The position numbers and the translations under genes were made by a program. From NCBI GenBank assembly GCA_035555435.1, contig DATMGN010000008.1, positions 1-64,000 on the forward strand: DNA of 64,000 nt, given 5' to 3'. Positions 37,793 through 47,080 of this stretch are shown here, in pieces; the stretch's first letter is position 1; the number at the start of each line of letters is the position of its first letter. The notes beneath the pieces were generated by a model that worked only from the letters and a program-made list of their open reading frames with translations, was not told where the DNA came from and ran no database searches. Source of the DNA: 73-13 sp035555435 (lineage in GTDB: Bacteria; Actinomycetota; Actinomycetes; Actinomycetales; Microbacteriaceae).

Positions 37793-39979
37793 CTACCCCA
37801 GGACCCCGAGCCCCCGCTCGAGGAACTCCGCGAACCGCTCCGCCGGTACGACCGGGACGCCGAGCTCAATCGCCTTCGTCTCCTTGGAGCCGGCGCCCGG
37901 GCCGACTACGACCGCACTCGTGCGTCTGGACACGGAGCCGCTCGGCTTGCCACCGGCGGCGATGACCGCCTCCTCCGCGCCCTCGCGCGTGTATCCCTCG
38001 ATCGAGCCCGTGACGACGACCGTGAGACCGGAGAGCGGGCCTGCGGGCGCCTCGAGCGTCGCGCCGGGTCCCGGATGCCCGGGGATCGACCACTGCACCC
38101 CCGCGTCGGACCAGCGCTCGACGATCTCGACGTGCCAGTCGATGCCGAACCAGTCCGTGACCGCCTCCGCGATGATCGGGCCCACCCCGTCGACGGCCGC
38201 GAGCTCCTCGACGGAGGCCGCCCGGATTGCGTCGAGGGAGCCGAAGTAGGCCGCGAGCGCGCGGGCCGCCACAGGACCGACATGCCGGATGTTGAGCGAG
38301 ACGATGAGGCGCCACAGGTCCTTGGTCCGCGCCTTCTCCAGCTCGGCGAGCAACTCCTCCGCCGCCGCGGAGGGACCGTACTCGGCGGCCTCGTCGCGGC
38401 GCGCCGCGCGGACGACCTTCCGATACGGCGTCTCGACGCCCTCCGTCTCGCCGTCGCGCGCCGACGGCACCTCGATCGGCAGCAGATCCTCCAATGTGAG
38501 GGCGAAGAGGCCCGCCTCGGTCGCGAGCGGACCATGCGGCGCGGTCAGCGCGACCGCCGACACCTCCCCCAGCCCCTCGATGTCGAGGGCGCCGCGCGAT
38601 CCGATGTGCTCGATCCGGCCGCGCACCTGCGCGGGGCACGCGCGCGAGTTGGGGCACCGCAGGTCGATGTCGCCCTCCTTGGATGGTGCGAGCCGGGCCC
38701 CGCACTCGGGACACTGCTCGGGCATGACGAACTCGCGTTCTGATCCGTCTCGCAGCTCGACGACCGGCCCGAGGATCTCGGGGATGACGTCGCCGGCCTT
38801 GCGCAGCACCACCATGTCGCCGATGAGCACGCCCTTGGCGCGCACGACGTCCTGGTTGTGCAGCGTCGCCCGGCGCACGACCGAGCCCGCGACGAGGATC
38901 GGCTCCAGCACGGCGTAGGGGGTCGCGCGCCCGGTCCGGCCGATCCCGACCTCGATGCCGCGCAGGCGCGTCTGGACCTGCTGCGGCGGGTACTTGTAGG
39001 CGATCGCCCAGCGCGGCGCGCGGGAGGTCGCGCCGAGGCGCGCGTGGAGGGCGAGGTCGTCGACCTTGACGACGATGCCGTCGATCTCGTGCTCGACCGA
39101 GTGGCGCTGCTCGCCGAAGCGCTCGATGAACGCGACGGCGCCGTCGATCGCCGGCTCGACCCGGTAGTGGGGCGAGGTGGGCAGTCCCCACGAGCGCAGC
39201 AGCTCGTAGACCTCGGACTGGGTCGCGACGGGTGGCTCGGGCCACGCGCCGATACCGTGGACGAGCATCCGGAGCCGGCCCAGGCGCCGACCCATGAGGT
39301 CGATCTCCTTCTGCGACTTGCCCTCGGCCTTCTGACGCAGCGAGCCCGAGGCGGCATTGCGGGGGTTGGCGAACACGCGGTCGCCGGCCGCCGTCTGCTC
39401 CGCGTTGAGCTCGTTGAACGCCGCGACCGGGAAGTAGATCTCGCCGCGCACCTCGACGAGCTCGGGGTGCCCGGAGCCCTCGAGCCGATGCGGGATGCCC
39501 TCGATGCGCCGCACGTTTTCCGTGACGTCCTCACCCGTCGTCCCGTCGCCCCGGGTCGCGGCTGACGCGAGCACCCCGCGCTGGTAGCGCAGATTGATCG
39601 CGAGGCCGTCGATCTTCAGCTCGCACAGCCACGCGACGGGCTCCCCCGCATCGCGTTCTACCCGAGCGGCCCACTCGCGGAACTCCTCGACCGAGAAGAC
39701 GTTGTCCAGGGAGTACATCCGCTCGGCGTGCACGACCGGGGTGAACAGGGTCGCGTCGACGCCCCCGCCGACGGACTGGGTCGGCGAGTCCTGGCCGGCG
39801 AGCTGCGGCCAGGCCGCCTCGATCGCCTCGAGCCGGTGGACGAGCGCGTCGTACTCGGCGTCGGACACGAGCGTGGTGTCCCGCTCGTAGTAGGCCGCAC
39901 GCAGCTCCAGGATGCGCTCGGTCAGCGTCTCGGACTCGGCTCGCGCCGCCTCGAACTCGCTCGGGATGGGGTCGGCCAC
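37793..39979 (-). CDS. ligA: NAD-dependent DNA ligase
   Basis: Seals nicks in DNA during replication and repair using NAD. The 728-aa protein has the Ia NAD-binding domain (YYERDTTLVSDAEYDALVH) and the adenylation motif CELKIDGLAINLRY with catalytic Lys. The OB fold with TRPVR-type GRTGRATPYAVLEP, a four-cysteine zinc finger (CPECGARLAP...CPNSRACPAQ), HhH motifs (VDGVGPIIAEAV) and a C-terminal BRCT domain follow. GTG 39979 is chosen because TAGGCT (39991-39986) lies six bases upstream; GTG 39985 would precede the predicted start of the mRNA. Confidence 0.96.
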   Translation of the reverse strand: MADPIPSEFEAARAESETLTERILELRAAYYERDTTLVSDAEYDALVHRLEAIEAAWPQLAGQDSPTQSVGGGVDATLFTPVVHAERMYSLDNVFSVEEFREWAARVERDAGEPVAWLCELKIDGLAINLRYQRGVLASAATRGDGTTGEDVTENVRRIEGIPHRLEGSGHPELVEVRGEIYFPVAAFNELNAEQTAAGDRVFANPRNAASGSLRQKAEGKSQKEIDLMGRRLGRLRMLVHGIGAWPEPPVATQSEVYELLRSWGLPTSPHYRVEPAIDGAVAFIERFGEQRHSVEHEIDGIVVKVDDLALHARLGATSRAPRWAIAYKYPPQQVQTRLRGIEVGIGRTGRATPYAVLEPILVAGSVVRRATLHNQDVVRAKGVLIGDMVVLRKAGDVIPEILGPVVELRDGSEREFVMPEQCPECGARLAPSKEGDIDLRCPNSRACPAQVRGRIEHIGSRGALDIEGLGEVSAVALTAPHGPLATEAGLFALTLEDLLPIEVPSARDGETEGVETPYRKVVRAARRDEAAEYGPSAAAEELLAELEKARTKDLWRLIVSLNIRHVGPVAARALAAYFGSLDAIRAASVEELAAVDGVGPIIAEAVTDWFGIDWHVEIVERWSDAGVQWSIPGHPGPGATLEAPAGPLSGLTVVVTGSIEGYTREGAEEAVIAAGGKPSGSVSRRTSAVVVGPGAGSKETKAIELGVPVVPAERFAEFLERGLGVLG

Positions 39980-40109
39980 GCACACAGCCTACGAGCGACC
40001 GCCGACGGCGGGCAGGGCCGCTAGAACCCGCCCTCGAACGCGGGAGCAATGCCAGGATTGACCCACGAACGCCGCGCGCGCTGCACCTACCGCCGCAACG
40101 GGAGTGGGC

Positions 40110-40895
40110 ATGAACTTCGACTCGCAGACCTGGCAGACGCTGCTCGATGCCGTCTACGAGATGAACGCCGCCGACACCCACGCCGACTTCGCGGATGCGG
40201 TCATCGCGGGACTCGCGCACCTCGTCGAGGCCGACGTCATCGTGTTTCAGGTGCTCGACCGCACGACGCAGCGCATCCTCGTGCGCTCCGCACCGCCGGA
40301 CGTGTTCACCGACGACGAGATCGCCTACTACACGGCGCACTCGGACGAGATGCCGCTCGTCGCCCACTTTGCCTCGGTCGATGACCCGAGCCCGTGCCGC
40401 ATCTCCGACCTCGTCGACGACGAGGCCTGGCTCGCGAGCGACTATTACCGCAACTGCCTCGCCCGGCGCGGGCTCGCCCGCAGTCTCGCACTCCCGGTCG
40501 CGGTCGACGCGACGACCGTCGTCGCCGTCTCGTTCGATCGCACGGGACCCGACTTCGCGGAGCGCGACTGCGCACTGCTCAGCGCATTCGCACCGCACCT
40601 GCGCCTGTCCTGGCAGCGCCACGAAGCGCCGTGGGCGCAGGGCCCGGAGCTCGCCGCACGGCGCAGCTTTCGCGAGCTCGGCCTCTCGCCGCGCGAGAGC
40701 GAAGTGCTGTACTGGATGACGGAAGGCCGACAGAATCGCGAGATCGCGACGATGCTCGGCATCTCGATCGGCACGGTGCAGGAGCACGTCGCCAACCTGC
40801 TCGTGAAACTCGAGCAGCCGCACCGGCACGCCGCGACGGTCTACGCGATCCACCACCTCCACGCGGGCCGACGCGAACCCGCTGCTCGGCGCTGA
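40110..40895 (+). CDS. LuxR-family regulator with GAF-like sensor domain
   Basis: A 261-aa regulator. The N-terminal 170 residues look like a GAF-type sensor (ADFADAVIAGLAHLVEADVI, SDYYRNCLARRGLARSLALP). The C-terminal LuxR/FixJ helix-turn-helix is complete: LSPRESEVLYWMTEGRQNRE, IATMLGISIGTVQEHVANLL. There is no receiver domain. ATG 40110 is favoured over GTG 40104 because CGGGAG (40099-40104) is spaced five bases from it. The META-lipoprotein and ureohydrolase genes follow in the same direction and a dyad lies at about -44 from their likely start site, so it may activate them; this is inference. Confidence 0.85.
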   Translation: MNFDSQTWQTLLDAVYEMNAADTHADFADAVIAGLAHLVEADVIVFQVLDRTTQRILVRSAPPDVFTDDEIAYYTAHSDEMPLVAHFASVDDPSPCRISDLVDDEAWLASDYYRNCLARRGLARSLALPVAVDATTVVAVSFDRTGPDFAERDCALLSAFAPHLRLSWQRHEAPWAQGPELAARRSFRELGLSPRESEVLYWMTEGRQNREIATMLGISIGTVQEHVANLLVKLEQPHRHAATVYAIHHLHAGRREPAARR

Positions 40896-40920
40896 CCGCG
40901 ACGCTCGGACCCGCGCGAGA

Positions 40921-40995
40921 ACCCCCATATGTACGGGTAGCGCACGCTCGCGCCCCGCTCGTAGCCTCGCAAGCGCGGGCGCCGCGGGGGCGCCC
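40921..40995 (+). promoter_or_regulatory. promoter region of the META-lipoprotein/ureohydrolase genes
   Basis: An imperfect dyad ACCC...GGGT around CATATG (40921-40938) lies upstream of TAGCCT (40962-40967), a plausible -10. Transcripts starting near 40974 would open with a 7-bp GC hairpin (GGGCGCC 40977-40983 with GGCGCCC 40989-40995), directly before the ribosome binding site AGGAG (41001-41005). The dyad position suits an activator. Confidence 0.35.
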
Positions 40996-41010
40996 ACCCG
41001 AGGAGTGACG

Positions 41011-41424
41011 ATGCAAGAGCTGACCAATGCCGTCGCCGAGCCCACCCGACTGCGCCACTTCGGTCGCGCCGCGATCGCCGTCGCCGGACTCGGCGTCCTC
41101 GCGCTCGTCGGATGCGCGGCGCCAGCATCGGGTCCCGTCGGCACCTGGACGTCGTCGCCCTCCGCGAGCGCCGACGAGGCGCCACGACTCGTTGTCGGCG
41201 CAGACGGCAGCGTGACGGGCGACGACGGCTGCAACGCGCTCGAAGGCCGGTGGGACCCGGCCGATGCGCAGATCGCGTTCTCCGACGTCGCGTCCACCCT
41301 CATGGCGTGCGATGGGGTCGACACCTGGCTCAGCGGCCTGGCGACGGCGACCGTCGAGGGCGACACCATGACGGTCCGCGATGCCTCCGGCGCCGCGATC
41401 GGCGAGCTCCACCGCCACGGCTGA
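41011..41424 (+). CDS. META-domain (HslJ-like) lipoprotein
   Basis: A 137-aa secreted lipoprotein. The signal peptide is unusual in starting with about 18 polar residues before the helix AIAVAGLGVLALVGCAAP with lipobox LVGC. The mature domain has VGTWTSSPSASADE, PRLVVGADGSVTGDDGCNAL and AFSDVASTLMAC, the repeated META/HslJ pattern including its conserved cysteines. META proteins are linked to stress and antibiotic tolerance; the role here is unknown. ATG 41011 has AGGAG five bases upstream. It precedes the ureohydrolase gene by 27 bases. Confidence 0.82.
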   Translation: MQELTNAVAEPTRLRHFGRAAIAVAGLGVLALVGCAAPASGPVGTWTSSPSASADEAPRLVVGADGSVTGDDGCNALEGRWDPADAQIAFSDVASTLMACDGVDTWLSGLATATVEGDTMTVRDASGAAIGELHRHG

Positions 41425-41451
41425 CGCGGCGCACCGACGACAGGGGCCCAC

Positions 41452-42417
41452 ATGGCTGATCTCACCAACGCCGACATGGACCGGCTGCTACCGACGTTCT
41501 GGCACTGGTTCGGCATACCGAGCTTCCTGCGCTGCGAGTTGCGCGACGACTTCAGCGACACCGACATCGGCCTCATCGGCGTGCCGTACAGCGGCGGCAA
41601 CACGATCGAGCGCATGCAGTACCTCGGGCCGCGCGCGGTGCGCAGCCGCTCGTCGTCGTACCACCGCCAGCCGCGCGCGTACGACTTCGACCCGTTCGAG
41701 GTCGCGCGGGTCCACGACCTCGGGGACGCCCCCGTCGGCCGAGCGATCAACCCCGACACCGCCGCCGAGGACTTCCAGATCTATTACGAGCAGGTCTTCC
41801 AGGCGGGCGTCGTGCCGATCAGCGTCGGGGGCGATCACTCGATCACTTGGCCGATCCTGCGTGCCGCCCGCGCGACGAAGTTCCCCGAGCCGGTCGGGAT
41901 CATCCACTTCGACAGTCACACGGACGCGTATCCGGCAGGATCGGTCACCAAGAACACCGCATCGGGCTTCCGGACGGGTGCCGAGGACAACGTCATCGAC
42001 CCGGCCCGGACGGTGCAGATCGGCATCCACGGACCAATGCCGGGTCTCGACGCCGACGACTGGGCGAAGGAGCACTTCGCACGGGTCATTCCGATGACGG
42101 CGGTCTTCGAACGCGGCGTGCCCGACATTCTCCGCGAAGTGCGCGAGGTCATCGGCGACGGCCCGGTCTACCTCAGCATTGACATCGACGTGCTCGATCC
42201 CGCCTACGCGCCGGGCGTCGCCGACCCCGAAGTCAACGGCATGACGATCCGCGAGCTCATCACGTTCATGCATGGGTTCCGAGGACTCGACCTCATCGGC
42301 GCCGACTTCGTGTGCTACTGCCCACCGCTCGACAACTCGGCGCAGACGACGGCACTCGTCATCAGCGAGCTCATGCTCGAGACGGTCGCGCTCGTCGCTG
42401 AGCGCATGCGCGACTAG
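41452..42417 (+). CDS. ureohydrolase (agmatinase/arginase family)
   Basis: A 321-aa binuclear manganese enzyme that releases urea from a guanidino compound. The metal motifs are complete: GGDHSITW, HFDSHTDAY and SIDIDVLDPAYAPG. The loop between, TKNTASGFRTGAEDN, and the extended N-terminus (FWHWFGIPSFLR) resemble agmatinase and guanidinobutyrase/guanidinase groups more than arginase. The exact substrate (agmatine, guanidinobutyrate, guanidine or other) cannot be read from the sequence. It is the likely third gene of a LuxR-META-ureohydrolase group. Its TAG stop shares CTAG with the convergent mnmA stop. Confidence 0.88.
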   Translation: MADLTNADMDRLLPTFWHWFGIPSFLRCELRDDFSDTDIGLIGVPYSGGNTIERMQYLGPRAVRSRSSSYHRQPRAYDFDPFEVARVHDLGDAPVGRAINPDTAAEDFQIYYEQVFQAGVVPISVGGDHSITWPILRAARATKFPEPVGIIHFDSHTDAYPAGSVTKNTASGFRTGAEDNVIDPARTVQIGIHGPMPGLDADDWAKEHFARVIPMTAVFERGVPDILREVREVIGDGPVYLSIDIDVLDPAYAPGVADPEVNGMTIRELITFMHGFRGLDLIGADFVCYCPPLDNSAQTTALVISELMLETVALVAERMRD

Positions 42418-43502
42418 CTGAGCGCTGGCTCGGCCGTGAAGCTCCGGTCGATCGTCACCTGGCCGAGCACACGTGTTCCCGCGTAGAGGACGGCCGATTG
42501 ACCGGGCGCGACACCCGTGACGGGCTCGGGCATGTCGATGACGAGCTCGCCGTCCTCGACGCGGACGCGGCACGGGACTGGCTGCGCGTGCGCGCGCACC
42601 TGCACCTCGCGGGCGTCCTCGAGCGGGCCGAGTGCGCTCCAGCGCGAGCCGGCGATCCCGGTCACGGCGAGCGCCTCCTTGGGACCGACGACGACCTCGC
42701 CGCTCGCGGGGCGCACCTCGAGCACGAAGCGGGGCCGGCCGTCGGCGGATGGCAGGGTGAGCCCGAGGCCCCGACGCTGGCCGACGGTGTAGGCGAGCGC
42801 GCCGTCGTGCCGACCGACGACGGTGCCGTCGGCCTCGACGATCGCGCCCGCCGCGAGGTCGAGGCGCTCGGCGAGGTAGCCGCGGGTGTCGCCGTCGGGG
42901 ATGAAGCAGATGTCATACGAGTCCGGCTTCGTCGCCGTCACGAAGCCGCGCTCGGCGGCCTCCCTGCGCACGTCCGCCTTGGAGGCGGCGGCACCGAGCG
43001 GGAAGTACGCGTGCGCGAGCTGCTCGGGGGTGAGGACGCCGAGCACGTAGGACTGGTCCTTGGGGCCCGCGGCGGCGCGATGCAGCTCGAGACCGTCGGC
43101 GCCCTCGACGACGTCCGCGTAGTGCCCCGTCGCGAGCAGGTCGAAGCCGAGCGCGATGGCCCGGTCGAGCAGCGCGGCGAACTTGATCTCCTCGTTGCAG
43201 CGCAGGCAGGGGTTCGGCGTGCGACCGGCCGCGTACTCCTCGACGAAGTCGCGCACGACCGTCTCGGCGAAGCGTTCGGAGAAGTCCCAGACGTAGAACG
43301 GGATGCCGAGCCGGTCGGCGACGCGGCGCGCGTCCATCGCGTCCTCGACGGTGCAGCACCCGCGCGAGCCCTCGCGCAGGGTCGCGCGATGCCGGCTGAG
43401 CGCGAGGTGCACGCCGACGACCTCGTGCCCCGCGTCGACGGCGCGCGCGGCGGCGACGGAGGAGTCGACTCCGCCGCTCATCGCCACGAGCACCTTCACC
43501 AT
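42414..43502 (-). CDS. mnmA: tRNA 2-thiouridylase MnmA
   Basis: Thiolates U34 in the wobble position of tRNA-Lys, -Glu and -Gln. The 362-aa protein has the PP-loop SGGVDSSVAAARA. The two catalytic cysteines lie in NPCLRCNEEIKF and SYDICFIPDGDT. The tRNA-binding and beta-barrel segments (YTVGQRRGLGL, VSGEVVVG-type) follow. ATG 43502 is used. GTG 43499 (MKVLVAMSGG) is a good alternative, because GAGAAT lies six bases before it. It sits 30 bases after the RamB-like gene. The TAG stop overlaps the ureohydrolase stop in a shared CTAG. Confidence 0.95.
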   Translation of the reverse strand: MVKVLVAMSGGVDSSVAAARAVDAGHEVVGVHLALSRHRATLREGSRGCCTVEDAMDARRVADRLGIPFYVWDFSERFAETVVRDFVEEYAAGRTPNPCLRCNEEIKFAALLDRAIALGFDLLATGHYADVVEGADGLELHRAAAGPKDQSYVLGVLTPEQLAHAYFPLGAAASKADVRREAAERGFVTATKPDSYDICFIPDGDTRGYLAERLDLAAGAIVEADGTVVGRHDGALAYTVGQRRGLGLTLPSADGRPRFVLEVRPASGEVVVGPKEALAVTGIAGSRWSALGPLEDAREVQVRAHAQPVPCRVRVEDGELVIDMPEPVTGVAPGQSAVLYAGTRVLGQVTIDRSFTAEPALS

Positions 43503-43532
43503 GTCATTCTCCCCCAGCCTCGCGAGCGACGG

Positions 43533-44972
43533 TCAGTCGGTGGCGCGGGCGCCGTGCCGGTCGAGGAACTCGTAGAGCTCGCGGTCGTCGACGCCGGGGA
43601 AGGTCCCCTGCGGCAGCGGGTTGAGGATCTGCGCGTGCAGGCGGGCAGAACTCCATGCCCGCCCCTCCCAGCGCGACGCGAGCGATTCGGACGGCAGCTT
43701 GCAGCACGATTCGTCGGGGCAGGTCGAGACCCGGCGATTGGTGGTGTCGCGCCCGCGGAACCATTTGGAGTGCAGGTGGGGGACGCCGATGGTGATGGAG
43801 AACTCGTCGGAGTCGGTCGTCCCGGTCTGCGCGGCCTCGAAGAAGGTGCCTTCTGGGGTGTCGGTGTACTGGTAGAACTCGGTCGTGCGGTTGACCCGCA
43901 CGGAGGCGGTACGCGCCGCCCAGTTGCGGCACACGAACTGCCCTTCGGTCGAGCCGGTGACGTCGACGGGCAGCCGCAGCCCGTCGTTCTCGTACGCCTT
44001 CTGGACGGAGCCGTCGCCGGCGACCCGGAGGAAGTGCAGCTCGAGCCCGAGCTCGACGGTCGCGAGGTTGGTGAATCGCAGCGCCGCCGCCTCGTGGGTC
44101 ACTCCGAAGGCGTCGCGGAAGTCCTCGACGGCGATGTTGCGATCGGCTTTGGCGGCGCGGAGGAAGTCGACGGCCTGCCGGCGTGGCATGAGGGCCGCGG
44201 CGGCGAAGTAGTTGATCTCGAGTCGCTGCTGGAGGAAGTCGGCGTAGCTCGCGGGCGCCTCGTGTCCGAGCAGCCGGTGCGCGAGGGCCTGGAGGGTGAG
44301 GGCGCGCAGGCCGTGACCGCCGGGGATGGAGGCGGGCGGGAGGTAGATCCGGCCGTTCTCGTAGTCGGTGACGGACCTGGCGTTGTGCGGGAGGTCGCCG
44401 ACGTGCACGAGCTCGAAGCCGACCGATTGCGCCATCCGCGCGACGCCGCGGTGGGTGAGGGCGCCGGAGACGTGTCCGGATTCGTCGACGAGGCGCTGGG
44501 CGAGGTCGTCGATCTCGGGGATCGCGTTGTTGCGCTCGCGCATCCTGAGTCGCAACTCGGTGTTGGCGCGCCGCGCTTCCTCGGGCGTGGCGATCGCCTG
44601 GCGCGCGCGTCGCGAGACTTCGCGGTGGAGGCCGACGAGGGAGCGCAGCACGTCGTCGCTCATGCCTTTGCCGGCGCGGATGGCGGGCAGGCCGAGCTGG
44701 GCGTAGAGGGGTCCGCGCTGGGCGCGGTCGAGCTCGATCTCGAGGGCGGCGCGCTCGGTGGGGGGCCGTTCGTCGAGCAGTTGCTGGACGGGGATGCCGA
44801 AGGCGTCGGCGAGCGACGACAGCAGGCTGAGCCGCGGCTCACGTCGACCGTTTTCGATGAGGGAGAGCTGGCTGGGCGCGGTGCCGACTCGTTCGCCGAC
44901 CTCGTCGAGCGTCATGCCGGCCTCCGAGCGGAAGTGTCGGATGCGCTGGCCGAGCGTGGCAAGATCTTGCAT
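43533..44972 (-). CDS. RamB-like regulator: XRE HTH, ImmA/IrrE-type domain and C-terminal fatty-acyl-regulator domain
   Basis: A 479-aa transcription factor of the RamB/PrpR group, which controls acetate, propionate and gluconeogenic genes in corynebacteria and mycobacteria. The HTH lies at residues 1-70 (LGQRIRHFRSEAGMTLDEVG, APSQLSLIENGRREPRLSLL). An ImmA/IrrE-like region is near the middle (THRGVARMAQSVGFELVHVG) and a C-terminal DUF2083 domain has cysteines (VCRNWA, STCPDESC) that may bind a metal or acyl-CoA. ATG 44972 is chosen because TACTGT (44984-44979) lies six bases upstream. Inverted repeats over and beside that box suggest autoregulation and control of divergent pckG. Confidence 0.87.
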   Translation of the reverse strand: MQDLATLGQRIRHFRSEAGMTLDEVGERVGTAPSQLSLIENGRREPRLSLLSSLADAFGIPVQQLLDERPPTERAALEIELDRAQRGPLYAQLGLPAIRAGKGMSDDVLRSLVGLHREVSRRARQAIATPEEARRANTELRLRMRERNNAIPEIDDLAQRLVDESGHVSGALTHRGVARMAQSVGFELVHVGDLPHNARSVTDYENGRIYLPPASIPGGHGLRALTLQALAHRLLGHEAPASYADFLQQRLEINYFAAAALMPRRQAVDFLRAAKADRNIAVEDFRDAFGVTHEAAALRFTNLATVELGLELHFLRVAGDGSVQKAYENDGLRLPVDVTGSTEGQFVCRNWAARTASVRVNRTTEFYQYTDTPEGTFFEAAQTGTTDSDEFSITIGVPHLHSKWFRGRDTTNRRVSTCPDESCCKLPSESLASRWEGRAWSSARLHAQILNPLPQGTFPGVDDRELYEFLDRHGARATD

Positions 44973-44978
44973 GGCTTC

Positions 44979-45052
44979 ACAGTATCGAAAGAATCGGCAT
45001 TCTTTGCGTAACATTTCGGATACTGGGGAAGATTCAAGTCTGCATACTTGAA
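44979..45052. promoter_or_regulatory. ramB-pckG divergent control region with several inverted repeats
   Basis: CAGTATC (44980-44986) is repeated inverted as GATACTG (45019-45025). AAAGAAT/ATTCTTT (44988-44994, 44999-45005) is a perfect 7-bp dyad with 4-bp spacer. TTCAAGT/ACTTGAA (45033-45039, 45046-45052) is another, with 6-bp spacer. The first covers the leaderless -10 of the regulator gene and the last overlaps CATACT (45043-45048), a possible pckG -10. The region is clearly AT-richer than its surroundings and includes CTTTGC, the core I recall for the corynebacterial RamB box. Confidence 0.6.
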
Positions 45053-45081
45053 GCACACCACTATTTTCCGGAGTTGCAGCG

Positions 45082-46938
<1,857 letters not shown>

Positions 46939-46954
46939 CGCACCAGCAGCATCG

Positions 46955-46988
46955 AGCAGGGGGCCGGCCGCCAGGTCGGCCCCCTGCT
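46955..46988 (+). terminator. terminator hairpin after pckG
   Basis: AGCAGGGGGCCG (46955-46966) and CGGCCCCCTGCT (46977-46988) form a perfect 12-bp stem with a 10-nt loop, 17 bases past the pckG stop. No T-tract follows. Confidence 0.75.
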
Positions 46989-47005
46989 CGTGTCAGCACG
47001 CCGGG

Positions 47006-47011
47006 CTACAA
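47006..47011 (+). promoter_or_regulatory. -10 hexamer for the TPM-domain gene
   Basis: TACAAT is a near-perfect -10. A start near 47018 gives a leader of about 63 bases that includes the ribosome binding site GGAGG (47071-47075). Confidence 0.45.
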
Positions 47012-47080
47012 TCGCGACGGCTCCGCACCGCTCGAGCGGGAGCCTGGACCGTAGGCGCCGCGCGCCGGATGGAGGACGCG

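Noticed and set aside
43499..43502. Alternative mnmA start at GTG 43499
   Set aside because: Plausible because GAGAAT lies six bases upstream, but the ATG at 43502 is retained since the hexamer departs from TANNNT; the difference is one codon.
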